The notes under the pieces were generated by a model, which was not told the DNA's origin, searched no databases, and saw only the letters and a list, made by a program, of their open reading frames with translations. Shown here piece by piece: positions 38,363 to 47,410 of a stretch of DNA of 52,330 bases (position 1 is its first letter; every line of letters begins with the position of its first letter). This DNA is from Melioribacteraceae bacterium (GTDB lineage: Bacteria > Bacteroidota > Ignavibacteria > Ignavibacteriales > Melioribacteraceae). The translations under genes and the position numbers were made by a program. The stretch spans positions 1-52,330 of the forward strand of contig JANQLA010000043.1 of assembly GCA_028280855.1 (NCBI GenBank), read 5' to 3'.

Positions 38363-40309
38363 TTAATTAACCGGCAACATGCAATAAATTTCACCAGGAT
38401 TTACTTTTGTAAGTAATTTGAATGCGAATCCGTTCCAACGCCAATTATAATTCAGCGTGTTGGAGGTTACAATAAATATGTCGTTCTTTCCTTTTTTTAG
38501 CTGCGCTTTAATTGTGAATGATTTTAACGGATCGGGCTTGTTGTGTATATTTTCGTCCAATACGCTTTCGCCGTTAATAAATATTTTTATTGGATCGTCG
38601 GCGGCAACTGCAAATTCAACTTCCATTTCTTCATTTGCCCAAAGCTTTGTTTCGGCCACTGCGCTTCTGTTTGCCAAAATCACTCCATGCGAAGGAGGGA
38701 TTTGGAGCACATGCCTGCGGTGTATGTGGCACAAATCGACGAACCCTTGCTGAGAAGTTTTTAACCAAGAAGCTGATTTTACAGGTTCAGCTGATTTTAA
38801 AAAATACGGATAAATTTTATCAGGCAGCTTAGAGCCCGGCGATATGTTGTCGAATTCTTCAAGTGCAAAAGGCCCGTGCATAAGATAAGTAAATTCACTT
38901 GCAGATTTTTCTTCTAAACTCGGTCTCTCCTGATACCAGAACGCAACAGAATGAACCGGCTGGCCGTTAAAGAGTCCCCAATTGAAAACGAAAGATTCTT
39001 CAAAAGGAATCGGCATTTCAAGATGATACCTGTACCGGCTATCATGACGCGGACTTCCGCTGTAAGGAGTTCTGTTCCAAATTTTCATATACGCCATGTG
39101 AAAATAATCTTCACCGCATATACCGTGAAGCTGAACCGGGTTTGAGGTTCCGGCATCCAAAAGTATGTTGTCGCCTCCGCCGTGGTCGTGTCCGTTATCA
39201 AAAATATTAACACCTACGAAATGTCCTTTACCTTTGGTTGAAACCACTTCGTAGTTATCGTAACCGTTTCCAATACCGTTATTATAACGCGCATGAAAGT
39301 AATAATTGTCGTCTGCGTTCCTACCATTTTGAATGTAAGTAACTTTAATCCTGTTTCTTATTTTTGACAAAAAACTGTTGTACTCAATTGCCGAGGTTAA
39401 TTGTATTGCACAATTCTTTTTAAAAGGCATCGGGAAGTATATCGAGACACTATTGCCATTGCGTTCTACTGCAGTATTTGTAAAATCCGAAACAAAATAT
39501 TTTAGAGGAGCATTAACTTGAAACGGAGGATCGACCCTCATACCTCCTTTCAAACTATCCAAATCATAACGAGTGCGTAAGATGAGAGATTCAATATTAT
39601 CGCTGAAGATTTCTATTTTCTTGATAATCCCCGGACCATCTATAAAAAAGTTTTTAACCTCGCAGCCGCTTAGTTCAAATATCTCATCGTAATACTTTAA
39701 TTCTTCGTTGTCATCCTCAGTGTTTAATTCTTCGTTGTCAATACATTGAAACACTATTTCGCCGTTAATATCTTTCTGGATTATTTTGGGAACGTATTCA
39801 TATGTTTTACCCAGTTTGTAATCAATTTGCCAATACGGGCCGTCCAGAAACGGCCTTTCGCCGCTTGGGTCGATAGGTTCGGCAACAATTTTTAGTACAT
39901 TTTCAAATCTCAACGGTAAATAAAGATTAACCGTTTTCTGATCGTGAAATCCTCCCAAAGGAACACTGGGAGTTGATATTTTTGATGCAGCTTCGGCTAA
40001 CTTATGAGCCGGGCCTGAGATTACAGGTTTAAGTGTATCGTCAACAAAAAATTCAATCCAAAGGTTGTCGCCTTTAGCGTGTGTTGTCCATAATCTTTTC
40101 AGAATACCGGGCTCGTTTAGTTCCAGTATTGTTCTTCGTTCTCTAAAGGGTTCATACTTTGTACATTTACCGACCCGGTACTCATGCGGTTTTGCTAACT
40201 CTTTTAGATGGTGTTCTCTGGAAATCGAAAACATTCGGTCTATGTTGGTAAATTGAGCACATACAATGCTTGAGAAAGCCAGAAGCAGTATAATATTCTT
40301 TTTTATCAT
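38363..40309 (-). CDS. GH172 (DUF2961) glycoside hydrolase
   Basis: The protein has 648 residues. MIKKNIILLLAFSSIVCAQ is a signal peptide. DUF2961/GH172 core features: RLWTTHAKGDNLWIEFFVDD, VPLGGFHDQKTVNLYLPLRF, FQVNAPLKYFVSDF, YFPMPFKKNCAIQLTSAI, FVGVNIFDNGHDHGGGDNIL, and ICGEDYFHMAYMKIW, whose EDYF resembles the conserved acidic motif of the family. A second beta-sandwich (residues ~540-645) follows. Characterised GH172 enzymes act on alpha-D-fructofuranosyl or alpha-D-arabinofuranosyl linkages. It is last in the SusC-SusD operon and probably periplasmic or surface-exposed. The exact substrate is inferred from neighbours. Confidence 0.85.
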   Translation of the reverse strand: MIKKNIILLLAFSSIVCAQFTNIDRMFSISREHHLKELAKPHEYRVGKCTKYEPFRERRTILELNEPGILKRLWTTHAKGDNLWIEFFVDDTLKPVISGPAHKLAEAASKISTPSVPLGGFHDQKTVNLYLPLRFENVLKIVAEPIDPSGERPFLDGPYWQIDYKLGKTYEYVPKIIQKDINGEIVFQCIDNEELNTEDDNEELKYYDEIFELSGCEVKNFFIDGPGIIKKIEIFSDNIESLILRTRYDLDSLKGGMRVDPPFQVNAPLKYFVSDFTNTAVERNGNSVSIYFPMPFKKNCAIQLTSAIEYNSFLSKIRNRIKVTYIQNGRNADDNYYFHARYNNGIGNGYDNYEVVSTKGKGHFVGVNIFDNGHDHGGGDNILLDAGTSNPVQLHGICGEDYFHMAYMKIWNRTPYSGSPRHDSRYRYHLEMPIPFEESFVFNWGLFNGQPVHSVAFWYQERPSLEEKSASEFTYLMHGPFALEEFDNISPGSKLPDKIYPYFLKSAEPVKSASWLKTSQQGFVDLCHIHRRHVLQIPPSHGVILANRSAVAETKLWANEEMEVEFAVAADDPIKIFINGESVLDENIHNKPDPLKSFTIKAQLKKGKNDIFIVTSNTLNYNWRWNGFAFKLLTKVNPGEIYCMLPVN

Positions 40310-40334
40310 ATCATTTTTCTATTCTTTTTTGATT

Positions 40335-40375
40335 AATAACTGTCTCTTAATCAAAACGAAAAAGAGACAGTTATT
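40335..40375 (-). promoter_or_regulatory. Hairpin between SusD and GH172 genes
   Basis: AATAACTGTCTCTT (40335-40348) and AAGAGACAGTTATT (40362-40375) form a perfect 14-base stem with a 13-base loop directly after the SusD stop. Such intercistronic hairpins often protect the upstream SusC-SusD mRNA or partly terminate transcription, so that the outer-membrane pair exceeds the enzyme. The function here is inferred. Confidence 0.65.
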
Positions 40376-40382
40376 TTAAAAA

Positions 40383-41660
40383 TTAATAACCGTAATTAAT
40401 TTCGGTTGGCTGAGCGGGAACATTGGGATTCTTATCTGCTTCATAATCCGGGTAGATAAACCATTCGTGGTAAAGTTCTCTATCCCGAATCTCATCGACC
40501 AATGCAACGCCGTCGTTTCTAAATCTTCTTAAATCTTCCCAGTTCTGGCCGGTTGCGAAAAGATCATAGAATCTTTGTTTAAATACTTCTGCCAGCGCAT
40601 TAGCACCGCTGTAGGGAGGTAACCCGGCATCTGCACGAATTTTATTGACTTCAGCAACCGGATCACCGCCACCTCCTCGTGCGTAAGCTTCGGCTTTAAT
40701 CAATGTCATTTCATTCATTGTGTAAATCGGGATTATATCTGCCGGATCGTCGTATTTAATAATCATGTACGTAGTATCTGAGCCGTAATGTCCGCCGCGT
40801 GTTGCAGTATCAACCCTAGCAGGAACCCGAAGATCGCCCTCTTCGGCGTCTTCAACCCAATAAGCCAAAGCTTCAAAAAAATTGGATGCAATATAAGTAG
40901 TGTAAAAAGGGTTCTTTGATTGCTCGTCATAGACATAAAATGCTTCGGCGGTAACCTGGTTAGCTTTTTCCGCTGCCTTGGGATAATCGCCTTTCATTAA
41001 GTAGAGCCTGGCTTGAAGCGCTCTTGCAAGATTAGTAATATCCATACCGGTTGCCAGAACGTCATTTGTAAAAGATTCCGAAACGTTTTGCGATTTAACT
41101 TCGGCATCTTCCAATAACTCAAGGCTTGCCTCTATAACCGCAGCTCTGTCAGCAAATTCAGGATGATCGACACCTGTGGCAATCGGTATCTTTTGCCATT
41201 GTGTAATTAGTTGATAGAATGCCAATGCTTTGCCTGCTTTAGCTAATGCAATCATACCGTTACGAGTTTCCTGGTCCATATCAATCGACGGTGTATTTTC
41301 TAAAATATCATTTGCGGATTTAACAATAGCATATTGTTCCCTCCAGGCTAACCTTACATCATCATTATCAGGAGTAAATTCTATTCTCTTCGAAGCATCG
41401 GGGTATTTTCTTAAAGGTTGCAAATGCAGGTATCCAATTATCGGGCTAAGTTCGCCTGATACGCAACCGGTTAGAAGAGAGTAGTTGCCAACGGCAGCTG
41501 ACATTCGCTTCTGCAGCCCAACTCCAATTAGCGCCATCCCGCTATAACTATTTAAGTCGTCGTCGGTGGGCGAGTTCGGGTTAGAAACGTCTAAGTCACA
41601 ACTATTCAGGAGAAAGGAAAACAACAGAATAGTTGTAAAAACATATTTGCTTATTTTCAT
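40383..41660 (-). CDS. SusD/RagB-family outer-membrane glycan-binding lipoprotein
   Basis: ATG 41660 is chosen: AGAGG lies upstream, and the product then starts with a lipoprotein signal MKISKYVFTTILLFSFLLNS, with Cys following. A longer frame overlaps the SusC stop. The product is about 425 residues. SusD helical repeats are visible (ALAKAGKALAFYQLITQWQK, LARALQARLYLMKGDYPKAA) along with the C-terminal RADAGLPPYSGANALAEVFKQRFYDLFATGQNWEDLRRF, the RagB/SusD signature. It would form the lid on its SusC partner and bind oligosaccharide at the surface. The pair is immediately adjacent to the SusC gene. Confidence 0.9.
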   Translation of the reverse strand: MKISKYVFTTILLFSFLLNSCDLDVSNPNSPTDDDLNSYSGMALIGVGLQKRMSAAVGNYSLLTGCVSGELSPIIGYLHLQPLRKYPDASKRIEFTPDNDDVRLAWREQYAIVKSANDILENTPSIDMDQETRNGMIALAKAGKALAFYQLITQWQKIPIATGVDHPEFADRAAVIEASLELLEDAEVKSQNVSESFTNDVLATGMDITNLARALQARLYLMKGDYPKAAEKANQVTAEAFYVYDEQSKNPFYTTYIASNFFEALAYWVEDAEEGDLRVPARVDTATRGGHYGSDTTYMIIKYDDPADIIPIYTMNEMTLIKAEAYARGGGGDPVAEVNKIRADAGLPPYSGANALAEVFKQRFYDLFATGQNWEDLRRFRNDGVALVDEIRDRELYHEWFIYPDYEADKNPNVPAQPTEINYGY

Positions 41661-41680
41661 ATTTATATTCCTCTTTTTCA

Positions 41681-44611
41681 TCAAATATTAAAAGTTAAGC
41701 TAAAGAGAACACTTCTTGGTATAGGCGTCGTTCCCCAGTTCCATCCGCGTAATAACACATCCTGGCCAGCTGCATTTGTTTCAGGGTCTAAGCCCGGAAA
41801 ATCGGTAATTGTAAATATATTTCTTCCTGTTAGTGTGAATACAAGATTTCTAATGCCAATTGAATTAAGCAAATCGTTACGCCACCTGTACGATACTGAA
41901 ACTTCTCTGAGTTTAATAAAACTAGCGTCTTCAACAAATTCACCTAATGCGCTTGCTATCCTGTTGTTGTATCCTTCGGGTAATTCGCCCTTCAATTCCT
42001 TTTCATAATCCGGATGCCACTGCCATATGGTATGTTTGGCTGATCTTGTATCCCAATCGAATACTTCCCAACCCCAAACAGCATCGAACTGGATTCTTGC
42101 AGAAAGATTTTTCCAAAGGGTAAATTCGCTAATAAACGAACCGAACCAGTCGGGGTTAGGATCGCCTAAATAATCATATTCCGTATTTCTAACCGGCAAA
42201 CCGTTTTCATCAATGTTGTTGTAATCGATAGTGCGTTGATACCATGTTGTTGGCGCCTTACCTTCTTCAAGAATCGCCTGGCTCCATGATAATGATTTCT
42301 GTACGTCTTCTCCGTAAAGTTCTTCGATTATAGGATCGTTAGTTGTATATGCTACCGATACATCCCAGCTAAAATCGGGCGTATTAAAGATCGCAGATCT
42401 TAACAGAAGTTCAATGCCCTTATTATTCAAAACACCAATATTCTGGAACTGCTGATAGTAGCCTATGGAAGGATTGATTATTTCGTCCAGAATTAAATCT
42501 TCAACTGTTTTGTCGAAATAAGTTAACTCTAAACCTACTCTACCATTATAGAATTCAATATCCGTTCCTATTTCCCATTCCTTCATTCTTTCGGGTTTAA
42601 GATTTTCGTTACCCAGAAGCGAGCTGTTAACCAAACCCGTCTTACCGTCGTAAGAGCTTTGAAGATAGTTTGATAATCGCGCATAACTATCTGCAGGCTG
42701 GCCACCCGACCATCCCAGTGCTGCTCGAATTTTCATTGAAGGGACATATTCGGCAATAGGCTGCCAGAATGCGTTATCCGATATATTGTAAGAAAAACTG
42801 AATTTTGGGAATATTTGCCATCGCTCATCTTTGCCAAACGTAGATGCAGCATCGGCTCTAAGTGATGCAGTAAAGAAGAATTTGTCGTACAAGCCAACGG
42901 TTTCCTGCACGTAAAAGCCCAGTAGTTTTCTTATGTCGATAAATTCGGAAACTGCGTCAAAATCATCGGAGCCGCTAAGGGTTTCAACCAAAGGAACCAG
43001 GTCTTGAGTAGAAGAAGATACAGTATTGTATTTTCCATATTGGTAATTCATTCCTGCAGCTGTTGTTGATTTAATATTATCGGAAAAATCAAAATTGTAA
43101 TAAACATCCAAATCCGAGTTAATTAAATAAGAATTCTTATTAGCTCCTTGTGAGTATCCGTTTGGCCACCGGGCGTTTTGAGTTTCCCTTGGGACGAAGA
43201 TTTTACCAACCTGAGAATAATTATCCAGACCTAATCTATATTGAATGCTTAGGTTTTCTATAGGCGTAAGGTCTAACTTTACTCCGGAAATTATTCTGTC
43301 GATTGTTTCGGGCGCATTCCATCTATTGATAACTTCCAACGGGTTTGCCCTTCCTGCAGCAGACCATGGGTGCGCAGGATAAAGATTGTTAGCATCCGGA
43401 TAAAGACTATAATAATTTCTCATTTGCGTTAAACCTGTGAGCACTCCGAAACCATCTGCTGCTCCGCCTGTAACGCCGCCGTTTAATGTTTGCTCATTAT
43501 TCGAATGGATGTAATTAACCGATACGGAGACATTGAGCCAATCAGTCATTGTACGATCGAGGTTTACCCTGAAGTTTTGTCTTGTATATTCCGCACCTTG
43601 TATAATGCCTTCATGATTTGACCACGAACCTGAAACAAAATAACGGGTGTTTGCATCACCACCGGAAATAGAAAGGTTGGTAGAATACCTTGAACCAGTT
43701 TGCCAGATATCATCCTCATAATCATACCTTGTTACAGGAGTTAAAGCGCCGTCGATCATAGCAAATGGGTAATCAATCATATCGTATGTATTTTCTGCTT
43801 GATCAAAGCCAACCGTGGTTTTCAGTCTTATCCTGGTTTCGCCTGGTCTGCCTCGCTTTGTGAAAATCTGAACAACGCCGTTATTAGCTTTAGAGCCAAA
43901 TAATGCTGCTGCCGCGGCTCCTTTTACAATCTCAATACTTTCAACATCATCAGGGTCAAGGTCGGCAAGCCTGTTTGAGCTGTTGCCTCCAATGTTTACG
44001 ATACCTGTTGCCGAGTTATCAAGAATTACACCGTCTACAATGTAAAGAGGATCGGATGTGCTGGAAAACAACGTTGAAATACCCCTTAGTCTTACGGATG
44101 TACCTCCTCCTGGGTTGCCGGAGTTAACCTGCACCAAGGCCCCGGGAACTTTACCTGATAAGGCAGCATCAATTTGATCAACGCCTGCTTCTTCCAATTC
44201 TTCGGCTTTAATTGTTGCAATTGAGTTGCCCAAAGTTTTTTTCTGTACCGGAGAGGCAGTACCTGTTTTAACAATCTGGTCTAACTGAAGTAAGTCGAAT
44301 TCTAGTGTGAAATTTACCTCTACCGTGCCTTCTTGCACTTCAATTAACTCTCGTTGAGTTTTGAAGCCGATAAACTTAGCAACGAGCCAAAAATCTTCTG
44401 CCGGCGGGTTGCTTACATACAAAAGATATTTGCCGTCTGCATCTGTTGCAGTACCAAAAGTTGTACCTTCAACAACTATGTTGGCAAGCTGCAACGGAAG
44501 TCCACTTTCGTCGGTAACAGTACCTTTCATAGTAATTTGAGCGTGACCGGTAAAAACTGTTAAACACAACAGTAGTAGACTGTAGTAGAAAATAGTTGGG
44601 GTTTTCTTCAT
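41681..44611 (-). CDS. SusC/RagA-family TonB-linked outer-membrane transporter
   Basis: The protein has 976 residues. After a signal sequence (to ~25: LLLLCLTVFTGHAQ) comes a carboxypeptidase-regulatory domain (MKGTVTDESGLPLQLANIVV ... LVAKFIGFKTQ). The plug domain follows: VQKKTLGNSIATIKAEELEE, GKVPGALVQVNSGNPGGGTS, VRLRGISTLFSSTSDPLYIV and VKGAAAAALFGSKANNGVVQ. A 22-strand TonB-dependent barrel ends in PRSVLFSLTFNI. It imports oligosaccharides with its SusD partner using energy from TonB-ExbBD. AGGGAGGTTCTT precedes the ATG. There is a 124-base gap to the upstream ribulokinase, so a separate promoter is possible. Confidence 0.93.
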   Translation of the reverse strand: MKKTPTIFYYSLLLLCLTVFTGHAQITMKGTVTDESGLPLQLANIVVEGTTFGTATDADGKYLLYVSNPPAEDFWLVAKFIGFKTQRELIEVQEGTVEVNFTLEFDLLQLDQIVKTGTASPVQKKTLGNSIATIKAEELEEAGVDQIDAALSGKVPGALVQVNSGNPGGGTSVRLRGISTLFSSTSDPLYIVDGVILDNSATGIVNIGGNSSNRLADLDPDDVESIEIVKGAAAAALFGSKANNGVVQIFTKRGRPGETRIRLKTTVGFDQAENTYDMIDYPFAMIDGALTPVTRYDYEDDIWQTGSRYSTNLSISGGDANTRYFVSGSWSNHEGIIQGAEYTRQNFRVNLDRTMTDWLNVSVSVNYIHSNNEQTLNGGVTGGAADGFGVLTGLTQMRNYYSLYPDANNLYPAHPWSAAGRANPLEVINRWNAPETIDRIISGVKLDLTPIENLSIQYRLGLDNYSQVGKIFVPRETQNARWPNGYSQGANKNSYLINSDLDVYYNFDFSDNIKSTTAAGMNYQYGKYNTVSSSTQDLVPLVETLSGSDDFDAVSEFIDIRKLLGFYVQETVGLYDKFFFTASLRADAASTFGKDERWQIFPKFSFSYNISDNAFWQPIAEYVPSMKIRAALGWSGGQPADSYARLSNYLQSSYDGKTGLVNSSLLGNENLKPERMKEWEIGTDIEFYNGRVGLELTYFDKTVEDLILDEIINPSIGYYQQFQNIGVLNNKGIELLLRSAIFNTPDFSWDVSVAYTTNDPIIEELYGEDVQKSLSWSQAILEEGKAPTTWYQRTIDYNNIDENGLPVRNTEYDYLGDPNPDWFGSFISEFTLWKNLSARIQFDAVWGWEVFDWDTRSAKHTIWQWHPDYEKELKGELPEGYNNRIASALGEFVEDASFIKLREVSVSYRWRNDLLNSIGIRNLVFTLTGRNIFTITDFPGLDPETNAAGQDVLLRGWNWGTTPIPRSVLFSLTFNI

Positions 44612-44735
44612 AAGAACCTCCCTTTTAGTTTTGAAATAAGATCAATTAAAGAACTTGTAATCTATTTGAACTCCTCTTCCCAGGATCTATGTAGTCTTTA
44701 AGTATGTATGATAAATTTTCCCAATGTATCCGGGC

Positions 44736-46406
44736 TCAAAGTGCATTTGCTTTCGCTTGCAGCAAATTGCTCATAAGATGAGCCATACAGTTTCCGCTTT
44801 TTTCACCAAAGCCATTGTATAATTTTTTATAAATTTTGTAGAGACCGGAGTATTTCAAATGATTATCCCTTATTGGTGAATAAACAAAAATCGGTTCTTT
44901 ACAAACAATGCTTTGAACATCCTCAATCGAATGGAATGATTTCATTTTACCGGCAGTGTAAGCGCCTATTATTGCAGCGCCGAGTGATACTGTTTCTTCA
45001 TTAGGGGCAATGTGCATAGGTAATCCCATAACGTCTGCATATATCTGCATTAGCAAATCGTTCTTTTTGCTGATGCCGCCGCAGTTTATAACTTTTGCTA
45101 TTTTTACCGAGTAATCCCGAAGCCTATCAATAATTACTTTTGCCCCGAAAGCAGTTGCTTCTATTAATGCCCTGTAAATTTCATAATCCTCGGTTCTTAG
45201 TGTTTGCCCTAATATTAACCCTGTCAAATTTGGATTTTGCAGAATACATCTGTTGCCGTTATTCCAGTCAAGCGATATTAACCCGCTTTCGCCAACTGTT
45301 AAATTTCTTGCCTTTTCCGTAAGAACCATGTGGTAATTTTTATTTTTGTTGAGAACCTTGGTTACATACCAGTCAAAAATATCTCCAACAGCGCTTTGCC
45401 CGGCTTCAATTCCCCAATAACCGGGAATAACCGAATGAGCGGCAATTCCTGCAACTCCCGGAATTTCGAAATCATCCTCACTGATGGGGTGTAATAAAAT
45501 GTCGCATGTGGAAGTACCTATGATTTTCACCAATGTTCCGTGTTCAATACCGGCTCCTATTGCACCTACGTGTGCGTCTATCGATCCGACCGCTACAGGA
45601 ATTCCTTCTTGCAGTCCTGTCTTCTCGGCCCACTCCGGGCATAAGTAACCTGAAACGTGTGTGATATCGTAAGCTCTTGAAAATAACTTTTTCCTTAAAA
45701 GTGCAAGCTGGGGGTCAACAGCGTTCAAAAACTCCGCAGCCGGTAATCCTCCCCATTTTTCGGCGAACATTTTTTTATGCCCTGCTGCACATATATTTCT
45801 TTTAACCAATGAATTATCTGTTATTCCGCATAGCACAGATGGAATATAATCTGACAATTCTAACCACGTATAAGCTGCATCGAATACGCGTTTATCAATA
45901 TTTTTACAATGTAAAATCTTTGAAAAGAACCATTCTGAGGAATAATAGCCTCCTGATTGTTTAACATACTCCGGTTTTATTTCATTAGCTATCCGGGTAA
46001 TTCTATCGGCTTCCTTATGAGATGAATGATCTTTCCATAACCATGCTTTGGCATTAATGTTATTTTTGTATAACTCATTGAAAGACAACGGCGCCAAATT
46101 TGAATCTACCGGTAAAGGAGTTGAAGCTGTTGCAGCTATGCCTATACCGGTTACTTTTTCCCTGGCAATTCCTTTTTCTTCTGTGTTGCCAAGAACGTAG
46201 TTTATAACCCTCTGCATTGATGAATGATAATCCATGGGTTCCTGCCGCGCTACATAAGGATTTTTGTCCGAATAAATTACACCTCCAACTCCTGATGGAT
46301 ACTCAACTGAAGCAGTGCAGATGATTTCTCCACTAAGAGCATTAAGCACTAATGCGCGAACCGAAGAAGTACCGAAATCAAGTCCTATGGAATAGATTTC
46401 ATTCAT
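44736..46406 (-). CDS. araB: Ribulokinase (AraB-type FGGY kinase)
   Basis: The protein has 556 residues, close to E. coli AraB (566). FGGY kinase fold: IGLDFGTSSVRALVLNALSG (phosphate 1), then WKDHSSHKEADRI and SGGYYSSEWFFSKILH. Highly AraB-like segments are CAAGHKKMFAEKWGGLPAAE, TLVKIIGTSTCDILLHP, GIEAGQSAVGDIFDWY and NCGGISKKNDLLMQ. AraB phosphorylates ribulose at C5; E. coli AraB accepts both L- and D-ribulose. Here it follows a FucI-type isomerase rather than AraA, so D-ribulose is a likely substrate (inference). It starts two bases after the permease stop, in one operon. Confidence 0.88.
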   Translation of the reverse strand: MNEIYSIGLDFGTSSVRALVLNALSGEIICTASVEYPSGVGGVIYSDKNPYVARQEPMDYHSSMQRVINYVLGNTEEKGIAREKVTGIGIAATASTPLPVDSNLAPLSFNELYKNNINAKAWLWKDHSSHKEADRITRIANEIKPEYVKQSGGYYSSEWFFSKILHCKNIDKRVFDAAYTWLELSDYIPSVLCGITDNSLVKRNICAAGHKKMFAEKWGGLPAAEFLNAVDPQLALLRKKLFSRAYDITHVSGYLCPEWAEKTGLQEGIPVAVGSIDAHVGAIGAGIEHGTLVKIIGTSTCDILLHPISEDDFEIPGVAGIAAHSVIPGYWGIEAGQSAVGDIFDWYVTKVLNKNKNYHMVLTEKARNLTVGESGLISLDWNNGNRCILQNPNLTGLILGQTLRTEDYEIYRALIEATAFGAKVIIDRLRDYSVKIAKVINCGGISKKNDLLMQIYADVMGLPMHIAPNEETVSLGAAIIGAYTAGKMKSFHSIEDVQSIVCKEPIFVYSPIRDNHLKYSGLYKIYKKLYNGFGEKSGNCMAHLMSNLLQAKANAL

Positions 46407-46408
46407 TT

Positions 46409-47410
46409 TTATTTTTTAGTTGTCAGATTTTTCAGAATGTGAGAGTTGTTTTGAAACAAAACCGCAGCAACTATGATCAATCCTTTGAGCATCAGTTGAA
46501 AATCTTTTTGAATACCATGCAAGCCCAGGATGTTGCTCAACAATCCAATCATCAATACTCCGCAGAATGTTCCTATAATGTTTCCTTTTCCTCCCATTAA
46601 ACTGGTTCCGCCTATAACAACTGCGGCAATGGCATCCAGTTCAAAACCAACACCGTCGTTAGGATTACCCTGTAATAACTGCGCAGAATGGATGATGCCT
46701 GCAAGAGCGGTTAAAGCACCGCAAAAAATATAGGTTACTATTTTGATTAAACCGACGTTAAGACCAGCTAAATGAGCGGCTTGTTCATTTGAACCTACCG
46801 AGTAAATATGCCTGCCGTATTTTGTTCTTGTAACAATAAAATTAAACAGCACAACGACCGCAATGAAAATATAGACGGGTACCGGTATACCGATCCACAT
46901 GTCGGTAAAAATCCTGAACGATTCCGGGGCGCCGCCAATTCCAAAGCCGATATTTCTTGAATTATTGTCAGCCACGTATAATGCAAATCCACGTGCGCCG
47001 GTCATCATAGCAAGCGTAACAATAAAAGGCTGCAATTTTCCAAATGTAATCACCACACCGCTCAGCAAACCGCAAATAACACCGATCGCCAGAACAAGAA
47101 AAATTGTTGCAAATAGCCCTAACTGCCAATCCATAATACCAAATGCGGTAACTGTTGCAGAAAGGGCAAGTACCGATCCAACGGAAAGATCAATTCCAGA
47201 GGTGATTATAACGAGTGTCATTCCAATGGAAATAATTCCTATTTCCGAAAATTGTCTGAATATGTTTGCAAAATTTTCAAATTTCAGGAATATTATAGTT
47301 CCTTCGGAACCGGTAGGAGAAAATAAAATGCATAACAAAAAAATGAACAATACACCAATAAATGGATTAAACCATTCCTGCTTAGTTATATTTTTGAGAG
47401 CTACATTCAT
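46409..47410 (-). CDS. Sugar ABC transporter permease (RbsC/AraH type)
   Basis: The protein has 333 residues with about ten hydrophobic segments. Family markers: GIDLSVGSVLALSATVTAFG, FGKLQPFIVTLAMMTGARGF, RTKYGRHIYSVGSNEQAAHLAGLNV and AVVIGGTSLMGGKGNIIGTFCG. It forms the cytoplasmic-membrane channel for a monosaccharide with the ATPase encoded just upstream (the TGATG overlap indicates coupled translation) and the lipoprotein binding protein. The substrate is a pentose or deoxyhexose by context. Confidence 0.92.
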   Translation of the reverse strand: MNVALKNITKQEWFNPFIGVLFIFLLCILFSPTGSEGTIIFLKFENFANIFRQFSEIGIISIGMTLVIITSGIDLSVGSVLALSATVTAFGIMDWQLGLFATIFLVLAIGVICGLLSGVVITFGKLQPFIVTLAMMTGARGFALYVADNNSRNIGFGIGGAPESFRIFTDMWIGIPVPVYIFIAVVVLFNFIVTRTKYGRHIYSVGSNEQAAHLAGLNVGLIKIVTYIFCGALTALAGIIHSAQLLQGNPNDGVGFELDAIAAVVIGGTSLMGGKGNIIGTFCGVLMIGLLSNILGLHGIQKDFQLMLKGLIIVAAVLFQNNSHILKNLTTKK

